Positions 9,937-19,264 of a stretch of 64,000 nt of DNA are shown piece after piece. How positions within the stretch are numbered: position 1 is the stretch's first letter; each line of letters opens with the position of its first letter. The notes below the pieces were generated by a model that was not told the origin of the DNA, ran no database searches, and worked only from the letters and a program-made list of their open reading frames with translations. This DNA comes from Novipirellula herctigrandis (GTDB lineage: Bacteria > Planctomycetota > Planctomycetia > Pirellulales > Pirellulaceae): assembly GCA_007859835.1 (NCBI GenBank), contig SJPJ01000001.1, positions 3,334,784 to 3,398,783 of the forward strand, in the 5' to 3' direction. The position numbers and the translations under genes were made by a program.

Positions 9937-11406
9937 ATGAAATACTCATTGATCCTTTCAGTAGGGTTCTTTCTGCTTGGTTACTGCAACGGCACTGCGC
10001 AAACCAGCACTGCGCAAACCAGCACTGCGCAAACCAGCACTGCGCAAACCAGCACTGCGCAAACCAGCACTGCGCAAACCGGCACTGCGCAAACCAGCAC
10101 TGCGACACCAGAAACTTCGAATGAGATTAAGCAGGTAACATTTGGACCCTATGAATATGAGGTTCGACCGGACCATGAAGCGTTTGAGATCTTCCATCCG
10201 CGTCGCGCCCCAAAAATTGGCCCGCTGTTACTCAAAGAGGGTGATCGACTTGCGATTTGTGGTGACTCGATCACAGAACAACGGATGTACTCGCGGATCA
10301 TAGAGACCTACTTAACGGCCTGTGTCCCGCAGTTCAATATCACCGTTCGCCAGTACGGATGGAGTGGTGAAAAGACAGATGGTTTTTATCGAAGGATGGA
10401 ACAGGATTGTTTGACATTTGAACCGACCGTCGCAACGCTGGTTTACGGAATGAACGATTGTCGCTACCGACCGTTCGACGTTACCAATGGTCAATGGTAC
10501 GAGGACTATTACACCGCGATCGTGCGTCGATTCACACAAGACAATGTCGGCGTCATCGTTGGTTCGCCCGGCTGCACGGGCAAAGTACCACATTGGGTCA
10601 AGTCGCGTCACGGAACACTTGACGAGCAGAACTTGAACCTCTGCTCGCTTCGCGACATTGCCATTGGAGTAGCAGAAGCTGAGGACGTTCGCTTCGCCGA
10701 TATTTTTTGGCCCATGTATCAAGCCCAAATTTTCGCGCCTGGGCAACACGGCGCAACCGATGAAAAGCCATACGATGTCGCTGGAAGCGATGGCGTGCAC
10801 CCAAACTGGGCGGGGCACGTAATCATGGCTTGGTCGCTTCTTCGTTCGATGGGCCTTGATGGCGATATTGGTACGATCACCGTCGACTTGGACAACCAAA
10901 CGGCTTCTGCGACGGAAGGACACACGATCAATTCCTTTGCTGATGGGGTCGCAACCATCACCAGCACACGTTATCCGTTCTGTGCACGCGGTGATTTGGA
11001 CAGCGACTCAAGTATCCGGTCGGGGACGACGCTGGTACCATTCACGGAAGATTTGAACCGATATGTTTTGAAAGTTAACGGAAAACTTCGTGGACGCTAC
11101 ACAGTGAAGTGGGGCGAGCAGAGCAAGGATTTTTCTGCAGAAGAGCTGTCCGGTGGAATTCACTTGCCTGTTGAATTTCCAGAGAACCCATTTTGTGAGG
11201 CGTTTGACCGCATTGACCATGCCGTTGCGGAAAAGCAAGCGTTTGAAACCAAGCAAGTAAAACAAGTGTTTCATGGCGTCCGTGGCAAAGATAACTTTGA
11301 AAAAGCGGTTATTGAAACCGAGGTGGTTCGCAAACCATTGGCCCAAGCGATCGCGGACGCCGTCGTTCCCGTCACTCACAAGCTCACGATCACTTCGATC
11401 AAGTAA
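9937..11406 (+). CDS. Exported SGNH/GDSL-family hydrolase
   Basis: The protein (489 residues) has an N-terminal signal peptide (MKYSLILSVGFFLLGYCNG) and then a repetitive TAQTS linker. The catalytic SGNH domain follows: block I is LAICGDSITEQRMYS with the nucleophilic serine, the oxyanion Asn block is YGMNDCRY, and the final block DGVHPNWAGH holds the Asp-x-x-His pair. A C-terminal region of about 170 residues may be a beta-rich accessory domain. Such enzymes are esterases or acetyl-xylan/carbohydrate esterases; the substrate is unknown. The ATG at 9937 is preferred over an upstream start at 9904 because the signal peptide begins there. A strong terminator follows the gene. Confidence 0.85.
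   Translation: MKYSLILSVGFFLLGYCNGTAQTSTAQTSTAQTSTAQTSTAQTSTAQTGTAQTSTATPETSNEIKQVTFGPYEYEVRPDHEAFEIFHPRRAPKIGPLLLKEGDRLAICGDSITEQRMYSRIIETYLTACVPQFNITVRQYGWSGEKTDGFYRRMEQDCLTFEPTVATLVYGMNDCRYRPFDVTNGQWYEDYYTAIVRRFTQDNVGVIVGSPGCTGKVPHWVKSRHGTLDEQNLNLCSLRDIAIGVAEAEDVRFADIFWPMYQAQIFAPGQHGATDEKPYDVAGSDGVHPNWAGHVIMAWSLLRSMGLDGDIGTITVDLDNQTASATEGHTINSFADGVATITSTRYPFCARGDLDSDSSIRSGTTLVPFTEDLNRYVLKVNGKLRGRYTVKWGEQSKDFSAEELSGGIHLPVEFPENPFCEAFDRIDHAVAEKQAFETKQVKQVFHGVRGKDNFEKAVIETEVVRKPLAQAIADAVVPVTHKLTITSIK
9994..10098 (+). repeat. 15-bp in-frame tandem repeat (seven units)
   Basis: The unit actgcgcaaaccagc is repeated seven times without gaps; one unit ends in ggc instead of agc. It encodes TAQTS/TAQTG units between the signal peptide and the catalytic domain of the SGNH hydrolase. 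Because the unit length is a multiple of three, copy changes alter linker length but keep the frame. Confidence 0.97.
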
Positions 11407-11417
11407 CCGATCTGCAA

Positions 11418-11449
11418 AGGTGCCATGTGCTTGCATGGCACCTTTTTTT
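11418..11449 (+). terminator. Rho-independent terminator after the SGNH hydrolase
   Basis: A perfect 10-bp stem (aggtgccatg paired with catggcacct) with a 6-base loop is followed by a run of T residues, just 11 bases past the hydrolase stop codon. This is a textbook intrinsic terminator on the plus strand. Confidence 0.88.
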
Positions 11450-11666
11450 CGCCGTTTTTTTTCATCGCTGCAGGCCGTGGCGGTGCTTCGTTTGCGTGAG
11501 CCCTGTTTCGGTGAGATTCCGGCGGGTTATGCAAACGTCCATTCGTAAATGAATTCGGTGGTGATCGAAGTCCACGCGACATCACAGACCAACACCGCTG
11601 AATGAAGGGCTAACAAAACCTGTTTTCTCGGTTGCCGGATGGCTGTAAAACGGTAAATTCAGGGGC

Positions 11667-13697
11667 ATGACTGCCACCACAAGACCGAAACGGACCATTC
11701 GTCAATTACCGCCCAATCTCGTCAATCAAATCGCTGCGGGCGAAGTAATCGAACGACCTGCCTCGGTTGTGAAAGAACTTCTTGAAAACAGTGTTGATGC
11801 CGGTGCGTTTCGCATCGAAGTGACGATCAATGGTGGCGGAAGTGAATTGATTCGCATTAGCGACGATGGCTGTGGGATGACCGTCGACCAATTGCCATTA
11901 GCGGTCGCCAGCCACGCGACGAGCAAGTTGCCGGATGAAAATTCGTTGTTTCATGTCAACACGTTGGGGTTTCGTGGCGAAGCATTGGCGTCGATTGGAA
12001 GCGTTTCTCAGTTGACAATTCGCAGTCGCACCGAAGAAGACGATTGTGGCAGTGAAATCAACGTGCGTGGCGGTGTGGTGGAATCACCTGTGCCCTGCGG
12101 ATGCCCGGTTGGCACGGTCATGGAAATCCGCAACCTGTTCTTCAACACCCCTGTGCGTCACCGTTTTTTAAAGACTGCCCAAACCGAACGGGGGCATATT
12201 GTCGAAGCGTTCACGCGAATTGCCCTAGCCAATCCCAAAATTCACTTTGTGATGAACTCGGGTGACAAAACCGTTCACGACTTGCCACCGACGACGCATT
12301 GGTCCGATCGGATCGAGGCCTTCTTTGGTAGCGAAATTGCGGACGCGTTGATTCCTATCGAAAGCGATGATGCGGAAATCCGAATCAATGGATACGCGTG
12401 TGATCCATCGGTTAGTCGTGGCAATAACCGAATGCAGTATCTGTTTTTGAACGGCCGGTTTATCCGTGATCGATCGCTTCAACATGCACTCACCGAAGCG
12501 TATCGTGGTCTACTAATGGTCGGTCGTCATCCCGTTTGTTTTTTGCGAATGGACATGCCGCCGGAATTGGTGGACGTGAATGTGCATCCGTGTAAATTGG
12601 AAGTCCGCTTTACCGATGGTGGGCGAGTTTACGGACGGTTGCTACAAACACTGCGATACCAGTTTTTGAAAACCAACATGACGCATCGCGTCGGGCCCGC
12701 ACCGGTGGTTGAATCCTTGCCGGATCAAGTCGCAACACCTGGGGAAAGTGTGCTCGGTTTGCCACATCGTGTCGAATCGGAACAGCGGCAAGAAGTGATC
12801 GATTGGGCGAGGACCGGATCGTCGCCGTCACACTCAGCGGGTTCGCCACCAACAATGCCATCGAATTCGGTCCCAGGATTCCAACCATTCCCTGGCAACA
12901 CAGCGTTCCCTATACATCCAACTCATGTCAATCCGCTTGGCAATTCAGCGGGGGCACCAACACAATCAGCCGATCCGGCGGCACCGATCGACGGAGTTTC
13001 AAGTGCAGACGATGTTGCACCCTGGGATCCACAGTCGAAAACACAATCACCCGAACACCTTTCTGCTGAGGACGACCGCCCAACGGTTTGTTACTTGGGG
13101 TTCCAAGTTCACAATCGTTACTTGGTCACGCAAGACGAAAAAGGCATGGTCGTTATCGATCAACACGCATTGCATGAGCGAGTCCTTTACGAACGAATAA
13201 AAGCACGCGTACTCGATGAGCAGGGCAAGCTTGAATCGCAAAAATTGTTAGTCCCCGAACCAGTTTCGTTGACGCCTGCCGAACGGACTGCAGCACTTGA
13301 TTCGAAAGAGACGCTCGCGCGGATTGGAATCGAAATCGACGATTTCGGTGGTGAGACCATCTTGATTCAATCCTATCCTGCGATGCTGACTAAGATCTCG
13401 CCGAGCGATATGTTGCGAACCGTTTTGGAATCGCTTTTGTCGGCCGGCAAACAACCGGACGCCCAAGATTTGCTAAACCACTTGCTGAGCACGATCGCAT
13501 GCAAGGCCGCCGTGAAGGCTGGCGATCCATTAACGCGTGAAGAGATCACCAGTTTGCTCGAACAACGGGATTTGTACCAGGACACGCACCATTGCCCTCA
13601 TGGACGCCCCACTGCATTGTTCTTTAGCCGAGATGAATTAGATCGAATGTTTGGACGGCTAGGACCGCGAGGACGCAGTCTCGGCAGTGGTAGATAA
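11667..13697 (+). CDS. mutL: DNA mismatch repair protein MutL, endonuclease type
   Basis: MutL couples mismatch recognition by MutS to strand removal. The N-terminal GHKL ATPase is clear: IAAGEVIERPASVVKELLEN, the DDGCGM motif, and GFRGEALASIGSV. A Pro/Ser-rich linker (about residues 370-470) leads to the dimerisation and nuclease domain. The metal-binding endonuclease motif DQHALHERVLYE fits DQHA-x2-E-x4-E, and the ACKAAVKAG and CPHGRP motifs are also present. MutL should therefore nick DNA itself, as in bacteria lacking MutH. Length (676 residues) is typical. The gene stands alone, behind a terminator, with the ATG at 11667. Confidence 0.97.
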   Translation: MTATTRPKRTIRQLPPNLVNQIAAGEVIERPASVVKELLENSVDAGAFRIEVTINGGGSELIRISDDGCGMTVDQLPLAVASHATSKLPDENSLFHVNTLGFRGEALASIGSVSQLTIRSRTEEDDCGSEINVRGGVVESPVPCGCPVGTVMEIRNLFFNTPVRHRFLKTAQTERGHIVEAFTRIALANPKIHFVMNSGDKTVHDLPPTTHWSDRIEAFFGSEIADALIPIESDDAEIRINGYACDPSVSRGNNRMQYLFLNGRFIRDRSLQHALTEAYRGLLMVGRHPVCFLRMDMPPELVDVNVHPCKLEVRFTDGGRVYGRLLQTLRYQFLKTNMTHRVGPAPVVESLPDQVATPGESVLGLPHRVESEQRQEVIDWARTGSSPSHSAGSPPTMPSNSVPGFQPFPGNTAFPIHPTHVNPLGNSAGAPTQSADPAAPIDGVSSADDVAPWDPQSKTQSPEHLSAEDDRPTVCYLGFQVHNRYLVTQDEKGMVVIDQHALHERVLYERIKARVLDEQGKLESQKLLVPEPVSLTPAERTAALDSKETLARIGIEIDDFGGETILIQSYPAMLTKISPSDMLRTVLESLLSAGKQPDAQDLLNHLLSTIACKAAVKAGDPLTREEITSLLEQRDLYQDTHHCPHGRPTALFFSRDELDRMFGRLGPRGRSLGSGR

Positions 13698-13764
13698 AAT
13701 AGCTACAAGACGCTAATCTATCGCCTCGCCACGGTCACTTTCCCACCATCAATCGATCCGCACA

Positions 13765-16533
13765 ATGAAACGTCCGCTTTCGTATCGATGGGCACGATTT
13801 GTCATTCAAAAGTGGCAATGGATACTGATCGCTTGGATAGTAGCAGCGGTCGTTCTCAGGGTAACGGCACCGTCATGGAAGGAAATCGCCTACGACGGTG
13901 ACTTCGAATACTTGCCCGCAGAAATGACCAGCGTCGCGGGGACGCGACTTGTAAACGAAGCATTCCCGGGTGTGCAAAGCCGCAGCCAAATCGTCTTGGT
14001 TCTTGGCCGCCAGCAGGTACTCCGTGATGAAAAGGTCGGCCTTAAAAAGTCCGACGATATCGTGGGACTTGATCTACTAAGACGTCTCTATCATCGGCTA
14101 GGTGAAGTCAGTTGGCAGCGTGCTATCGAGCTTGGATATAAATCGGGTCCACCTGCGGAAAATCCAGATGGGGCGTCAGCATCGGATCGCTGGATTCAAT
14201 TAGCTCGTGAAGCATTCGATCAATCGATACAGATCGACGAGCGATTCTATGAACGAATTTCAGAGCAAGTCCCCGATACACCACCGAATTTCTACGAACC
14301 GCGACTTGCGTTAGCGTATTGGGACCGAGGTCGGTTGCTTGAGCAATGGGGCGGTGCCGAAGAAACGGTCGGATCGGACTATGAAGCAGCATTGGTTCTC
14401 TTGCCCGATTTGCCGACCATGGCCGTCCCAATCGGTGAACGTGATCTTGCACCATGGAAAAGCCTACTTGATGTCTTGGCCTGGGAAGACTCGGTCGTCG
14501 GTCCGCGTCTTCGAAAGAGGGGAGCACGATTGGCAGTGCTGCAACTTTCAAGTGAGTTGGCCGCGACGGGGAACATTCAAACCGTCGAAGCAGTCACCAA
14601 GCTGATCGACGATGTGACTCGCTACAGCATGCACTTTACCGATCCCGGGTTGCAACTGAAAATGACTGGATCGGCAGCGATTGGTGGCGAGACGTTGATG
14701 GGTGCTCGCGATGCAATCCGTTACACCGAATGGATCACTGTCGGAATGATCTTATTGATTCTGACGGCGGTCTATCGGGCACCCCTGTTAGTGGCGATTC
14801 CGATGATTTCGATCGGTTTTGCAGTCGTTGTTTCGATGGGGCTAGTGGCATTGCTAACTCAGGGGTCGATCAATGGTACGATTCCAGGCTTGGATATGCG
14901 AGTCTTTACTACCAGCCGAATTTTCGTGGTTGTGATCTTGTTTGGCGCAGGAACGGATTACTGTCTGTTCTTAATTTCGCGACTACGCGAAGAAGCTCGC
15001 GATTCAGTATGGCCGGTTGCCTGTCGCAAAGCGATTTCCGGTGTGATGGGTGCGTTAATGGGCAGTGCCATGACCACCATTGTCGGCTTGGGGATGCTTT
15101 GGATCGCAAAGTTTGGAAAGTTCCATTACACCGGCCCCGTCATTGCCATTTGCTTACTCGTGGGACTACTTGTCTGCACCACGCTTACGCCCGCACTATT
15201 GCGAGCGTTTGGACCGGCAGTCTTTTGGCCGGGACGAGCGGATGTGCAAAAAAAAACGCAACGATCCCTGCTTGGGCCCTCTCCGCTGAGTTCGTCCGAT
15301 ACACAGCACGGTGGGATATGGAGCTGGATTTCGCTGTTGTTGACCCGTCATCCAATGGCCGCAATGCTGATCGGAGGTGCGTTGCTGATCGCACCCGGTA
15401 TTTACGGTTTTGTCAATGAACGGTCGGTCACCTATGACCTCAGCAGCCAATTGAACCACGCTGCCGCAAGTCGCCAAGGCCTGCGTCTACTTGCCAACCA
15501 TTTTAACGTCGGCGAAATCAACCCAGTCAGTATTTTGTTGGTGCGTAATGAAGAGGTACCACGCGAGGAATTGCGCAAGGACATCAAGGAACTCACAACG
15601 AAGCTTTACGGTCAATCCGGAGTCGCTTCGGTTCGTACCGCAGACGACCCTCTCGGTGATTTCCCACCGACACGTGACATGAGTCTGTTTGGCGGAGATG
15701 CTTGGCGACGACGCGCCCTCCAAAATCACCGAATTGCACAACGATACTTTTTTAGTGATGTCGCCAAATATGAAAACAATCTCGTTCGACTCGATGTCGT
15801 GATGAACGGGGATCCATTTTCGGTTGACACAGCAAAACAGGTTAGCCAATTGCAGGAGTTCTTGACACGCGAAACGAGTGAAGAAAGTTCTGCGTGGCAC
15901 CATTCGGAATGGGCCTTGGCTGGCACGACACCGTCGATTATTGACTTGCGACAAGTGACGCTTTCCGACAATCGACGCATAAAATTCGCCGTCGTCGCAG
16001 CTGTCTTTGCGATCCTTTTCCTGGTCCTCCGGCGAGTTGGACTGTCGCTGTATTTGATCGTGACGGTTTTGCTAAGCTATTACGCAACTCTCGGATTAAC
16101 GGTGCTGTTTTTCCGATTCGCGTACGGTGACGACTACGTCGGATTGGACTGGAAATTGCCGTTATTCTTGTTCGTAATTTTGGTTGCCGTTGGACAAGAC
16201 TACAACGTCTATCTTGTCACTCGTGTGCTCGAAGAGCAGCGACGGTTGGGGTGGTTAATGGCGCTTCGCCGAGCCGTTTCGCGAACCGGAGGCATCATCA
16301 CGGCGTGCGGGTTGGTGATGGCAGCAACGTTCTTTAGCATGACAGCTGCGATTTGGTTTCCACCGCTTGTCAGTGCATGTGGATTTCCGACGCAAAATGG
16401 CGTTGCCCTTCGTGGGATCGTTGAACTTGGCTTTGCGTTGGGGCTCGGCGTATTGATCGATACGTTCTACGTTCGTACGGTCCTCGTGCCAGCGTACATT
16501 GCCCTGCAAGGGAAGTGGGCAGCAAGGCAGTAG
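13765..16533 (+). CDS. MMPL/RND-superfamily membrane transporter
   Basis: This 922-residue protein is an RND-type exporter of the MMPL/HpnN-like class, probably moving lipids or hydrophobic compounds across the inner membrane. It has the duplicated layout: a first membrane helix near residues 15-35, a large periplasmic loop, a block of helices near 315-480, a second isolated helix near 535, a second periplasmic loop and a final block near 740-915. Typical motifs are FGAGTDYCLFLISRLREE and its pair VAVGQDYNVYLVTRVLEE. The first loop carries a TPR-like insertion. No membrane fusion protein gene is adjacent. It converges on the next gene with a 3-base gap. Confidence 0.88.
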   Translation: MKRPLSYRWARFVIQKWQWILIAWIVAAVVLRVTAPSWKEIAYDGDFEYLPAEMTSVAGTRLVNEAFPGVQSRSQIVLVLGRQQVLRDEKVGLKKSDDIVGLDLLRRLYHRLGEVSWQRAIELGYKSGPPAENPDGASASDRWIQLAREAFDQSIQIDERFYERISEQVPDTPPNFYEPRLALAYWDRGRLLEQWGGAEETVGSDYEAALVLLPDLPTMAVPIGERDLAPWKSLLDVLAWEDSVVGPRLRKRGARLAVLQLSSELAATGNIQTVEAVTKLIDDVTRYSMHFTDPGLQLKMTGSAAIGGETLMGARDAIRYTEWITVGMILLILTAVYRAPLLVAIPMISIGFAVVVSMGLVALLTQGSINGTIPGLDMRVFTTSRIFVVVILFGAGTDYCLFLISRLREEARDSVWPVACRKAISGVMGALMGSAMTTIVGLGMLWIAKFGKFHYTGPVIAICLLVGLLVCTTLTPALLRAFGPAVFWPGRADVQKKTQRSLLGPSPLSSSDTQHGGIWSWISLLLTRHPMAAMLIGGALLIAPGIYGFVNERSVTYDLSSQLNHAAASRQGLRLLANHFNVGEINPVSILLVRNEEVPREELRKDIKELTTKLYGQSGVASVRTADDPLGDFPPTRDMSLFGGDAWRRRALQNHRIAQRYFFSDVAKYENNLVRLDVVMNGDPFSVDTAKQVSQLQEFLTRETSEESSAWHHSEWALAGTTPSIIDLRQVTLSDNRRIKFAVVAAVFAILFLVLRRVGLSLYLIVTVLLSYYATLGLTVLFFRFAYGDDYVGLDWKLPLFLFVILVAVGQDYNVYLVTRVLEEQRRLGWLMALRRAVSRTGGIITACGLVMAATFFSMTAAIWFPPLVSACGFPTQNGVALRGIVELGFALGLGVLIDTFYVRTVLVPAYIALQGKWAARQ

Positions 16534-16536
16534 TCG

Positions 16537-17775
16537 TTATTTCCAAATGCCATAGAGCATTGATTTGCTACGCAGAAACAATTGATCGCCGACCACTGCC
16601 GGTGATGCCATGAATCCATCCCCTAAAGTCGTCTCGGCCAAGGGTGTATATTTCCGTCCTGGTTCAAGTGTCAGAATACCGCCTTCGATGCTACAGAAAA
16701 CCAATTGTCCGTCGGCATAGATCGGAGACGCCGCGAAGGTTCCTTTCAATCGTTTCTTCCAGACAATATCCCCCGTTTCCAGTTCACGGCACGTCAAGAT
16801 TCCCTCGTCGCTTACCATGAACATCAGGTCGCTCAGTACAATGGGCGACGATTTTTTCGCAACATTTTGTTTGTTCGACCACGCGATATGCGACCGCGTG
16901 ATGTCACCACTTCCATTGGGACGCACCGCGATCATGCCGCCGGAACCGTTGGTGATCAAAACCATGCCGTTGACATGAATTGGCCGCGCGGATGCGTTCA
17001 TACCGCCGTGATACACCGTCCAAATCTTGTCACCAGTCCGAGGGTCATAAGCGATTGTGGCAACGGCGCTTGGATAGACCAACAAATCCCGGCCATCGAC
17101 CCGAATCACTTCTGCCGTTCCGTAAGCCTTCATTTGATCGCCGACGTCAGTCCCATAGTCGATATCGCGTTTCTTTTGCCACACGGTCTGGCCTGTCTTT
17201 GCGTCAAATGCAACCACGTACTGCACATCGATACCGTCATACGCAACAAACAACTTGCCGTCAAACAAAATCGGCGACGATGCGGGGCCGCGATAATGGT
17301 CACACTCGAAACCACGTCTTTCCCATATCACTTTTGCATCGCTTGTGTCCAAACAAGCCGTCAAGTAACGACCAAAATGAACATAGACACGACCGTCTTC
17401 TAAGACGGGCGTCGGTGTGGCATAGCTGTTCATCGGATGGCAATACGATGGCTCCTCGTTTTCGATCAGCACTATGTCGTGAAGGATTTTGCCTGATTCG
17501 CGATCGATACAGAGCAACGACATTTGTTTGCCGTCTTCGGTCGCCGTTGTTAACCAAATTTGATCGTTCCAAACCACGGGCGACGACCATCCTTTACCAT
17601 GGATCGGTGTTTTCCAGCGGACAACCGAATCGTCAATTTTAGTGGGCAGCTTTGCCTTGGCCGCCATCCCGTCGCCGTGAGGCCCACGAAATTCGGGCCA
17701 AGTTGCATTGTCAGCAAAGGATGCGGAAAAGGAACCGACCAGGATCACTGCGATCAAACACACACGCGGAAGCAT
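16537..17775 (-). CDS. Exported PQQ-like beta-propeller repeat protein
   Basis: This 412-residue protein has a signal peptide (VCLIAVILVGSFSASFADN) and the planctomycete-style opening WPEFRGPHGDG. Repeats typical of PQQ propellers follow: VVRWKTPIHGKGWSSPVVW, AKVIWERRGF, QTVWQKKRD, DKIWTVYHGG and DIVWKKRLKG. It is BamB-like in fold and may bind a ligand or act as a scaffold; no dehydrogenase residues were identified. It lies 49 bases downstream of the glutamine amidotransferase gene on the same strand and could share its transcript. Confidence 0.85.
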   Translation of the reverse strand: MLPRVCLIAVILVGSFSASFADNATWPEFRGPHGDGMAAKAKLPTKIDDSVVRWKTPIHGKGWSSPVVWNDQIWLTTATEDGKQMSLLCIDRESGKILHDIVLIENEEPSYCHPMNSYATPTPVLEDGRVYVHFGRYLTACLDTSDAKVIWERRGFECDHYRGPASSPILFDGKLFVAYDGIDVQYVVAFDAKTGQTVWQKKRDIDYGTDVGDQMKAYGTAEVIRVDGRDLLVYPSAVATIAYDPRTGDKIWTVYHGGMNASARPIHVNGMVLITNGSGGMIAVRPNGSGDITRSHIAWSNKQNVAKKSSPIVLSDLMFMVSDEGILTCRELETGDIVWKKRLKGTFAASPIYADGQLVFCSIEGGILTLEPGRKYTPLAETTLGDGFMASPAVVGDQLFLRSKSMLYGIWK

Positions 17776-17824
17776 AAAATTCTATCGAAAAAGTGTAACT
17801 CAAAAAATCGACGTCCCCCCAAGT

Positions 17825-18544
17825 TTACACAGAATCCCTCGGGGCGTCTTGATCAGACAAAAACCGAGAGAAGAAGTCTTCCAGCAATGCCTTTTGAGCT
17901 GGCAGGAAATCTTGAATTCCGTCCATGAGCTGCGTTTCTGTTTGCACAAACGCGGACGGTGTTCGCCACAATGGCGAGACGGCCAAGAATATTTCAACGG
18001 TGCGCGGCGTTGCCTCTAAATGAAATTGCAATCCGTAGACTCGATCACCAATCGCAAAGCCCTGATTCTCGGTTGCCTCGGAAGCAAACAAACCGGTTGC
18101 ACCGGCAGGCAACGAAAACGTATCGCGGTGCCAATGAAAGCCAACGAACTCTTGTGGAAACACGCTCGCCGCACCGGGCAATTCGGCAATTCGGCGCACC
18201 GGATGCCATCCAACTTCGGGACCACGATTCCGATACACGGTCGCGCCCAGCGATAATGCCAATACCTGAGCACCTTGGCAAATGCCGAGAACCTTACGAT
18301 CGTTGCCGATAAACCATCGCATGAGTTTCTGTTCCGCTTCGACCCAATCCGGGCGAACGAAATCGGGGTCTGACAAACAAACCCCACCGCCGAATGACAA
18401 CAATACGTCCGCGTGATGTTCGCGCGGAATCACATCGCCCCGATCCATCCGCAGCACGTCCATCGTATGGCCAAGCTTCTCCGCAATTTCAGAGACTGCT
18501 CCCGGAGGATCAGCGGCATCGTGTTGTATTGCCAATATTCGCAT
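17825..18544 (-). CDS. Class I glutamine amidotransferase (GMP synthase-like)
   Basis: A 239-residue stand-alone class I glutamine amidotransferase-like protein. The nucleophile elbow GICQGAQ places the catalytic Cys at about residue 89, and YGLQFHLEATP supplies His at about 175 and Glu at about 177, so the triad is intact. The start at the ATG at 18544 (MRILAIQHD) matches the family; the frame extends upstream to 18643 without conserved sequence. Members of this group include YfeJ-like proteins and gamma-glutamyl hydrolase-like enzymes. The acceptor or substrate cannot be predicted. It is divergent from the DMT-type gene. Confidence 0.85.
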   Translation of the reverse strand: MRILAIQHDAADPPGAVSEIAEKLGHTMDVLRMDRGDVIPREHHADVLLSFGGGVCLSDPDFVRPDWVEAEQKLMRWFIGNDRKVLGICQGAQVLALSLGATVYRNRGPEVGWHPVRRIAELPGAASVFPQEFVGFHWHRDTFSLPAGATGLFASEATENQGFAIGDRVYGLQFHLEATPRTVEIFLAVSPLWRTPSAFVQTETQLMDGIQDFLPAQKALLEDFFSRFLSDQDAPRDSV

Positions 18545-18853
18545 TAAGCCCTGCCGAGCGATCCGCATTGTTCGTAAGTAAACAAAATTTTCTGGGTGAT
18601 GCCCTTTCGGTTGGTCCCAGACTGCAACCCAATGGATTCCCAAAAGGTCTATCCATCACTCCACTCGGGACCTCACATGCGTTGCATCTGTCGACTATGA
18701 ATCATAGAAAGCAATGCGGAGCCAGCAATGCCCCCTGCGAAAATCGGGAAATCTTGCGCTATGCTTGTGTTGCCCAAGGCTCTGGTTTTTTATCTTCATC
18801 GCGTTCTCTCGTTTTGCAGGACGCTTTTTTCCATTATTCGCCTGGTTCTCCTT
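18545..18853. other. Divergent intergenic region
   Basis: This 309-base stretch separates the minus-strand amidotransferase gene from the plus-strand DMT-type gene and must hold promoters for both. Open frames cross it in several phases, but none shows recognisable protein sequence. No clear operator was identified. Confidence 0.5.
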
Positions 18854-19264
18854 ATGCACGCGACTCCCATTTTTTCAGTCCTTTCCTTCGCTGCCGCAGC
18901 CATACTTGGGGCGATTGGACAGTACTTGTATAAAGCAGGAGCAGATGCGGCGAACGGTGGAATAGAAAGCTTTGTGACAGAGCCAAAAATCATAGGTGGG
19001 GTCCTGTGTTACACCGTCGTAATGATTTTATTCGTGGTCGCGTTTCGCATCGGTGGTTCACTAGCGGTCCTCTACCCGATCTACGCAAGTACCTTTATAT
19101 GGGCTGCGTTGATTGCATGGTTCGCTTATGATACTCCGATCACTCGGGTGCATGTCTTTGGGTGGATACTTCTGATTCTCGGAATGTTATGCATGGGGTG
19201 GACAGCAAAGAACCAGGTATCGGAAAGCCCAAGCGTTTCAACGGAGGCAACGATTAATGAGTGA
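18854..19264 (+). CDS. Small DMT/EamA-like membrane protein
   Basis: This 136-residue protein has four predicted membrane helices, the first GAIGQYLYKAGAD-containing helix being typical of short DMT-type (SMR/EamA half) proteins. The hydrophobic blocks are SVLSFAAAAILGAIG, GGVLCYTVVMILFVVAF, LAVLYPIYASTFIWAALIAW and VFGWILLILGMLCMGW. The ATG at 18854 is preferred over the upstream frame start at 18728, which adds a doubtful hydrophobic segment. It overlaps the next gene by 8 bases, so the two are translationally coupled, suggesting a role in lipid or lipid-linked substrate handling. The substrate is unknown. Confidence 0.75.
   Translation: MHATPIFSVLSFAAAAILGAIGQYLYKAGADAANGGIESFVTEPKIIGGVLCYTVVMILFVVAFRIGGSLAVLYPIYASTFIWAALIAWFAYDTPITRVHVFGWILLILGMLCMGWTAKNQVSESPSVSTEATINE

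Noticed and set aside
9994..10098. Possible CRISPR array
   Set aside because: Units are contiguous, with no spacers, and keep the reading frame; it is a protein-coding tandem repeat.
9958..10197. Minus-strand frame with SAGLR repeats
   Set aside because: It is the antisense reading of the 15-bp tandem repeat in the SGNH hydrolase.
13765..16533. Hopanoid transporter HpnN assignment
   Set aside because: The protein is a general MMPL/RND member with a TPR-like insertion and no hopanoid genes are nearby.
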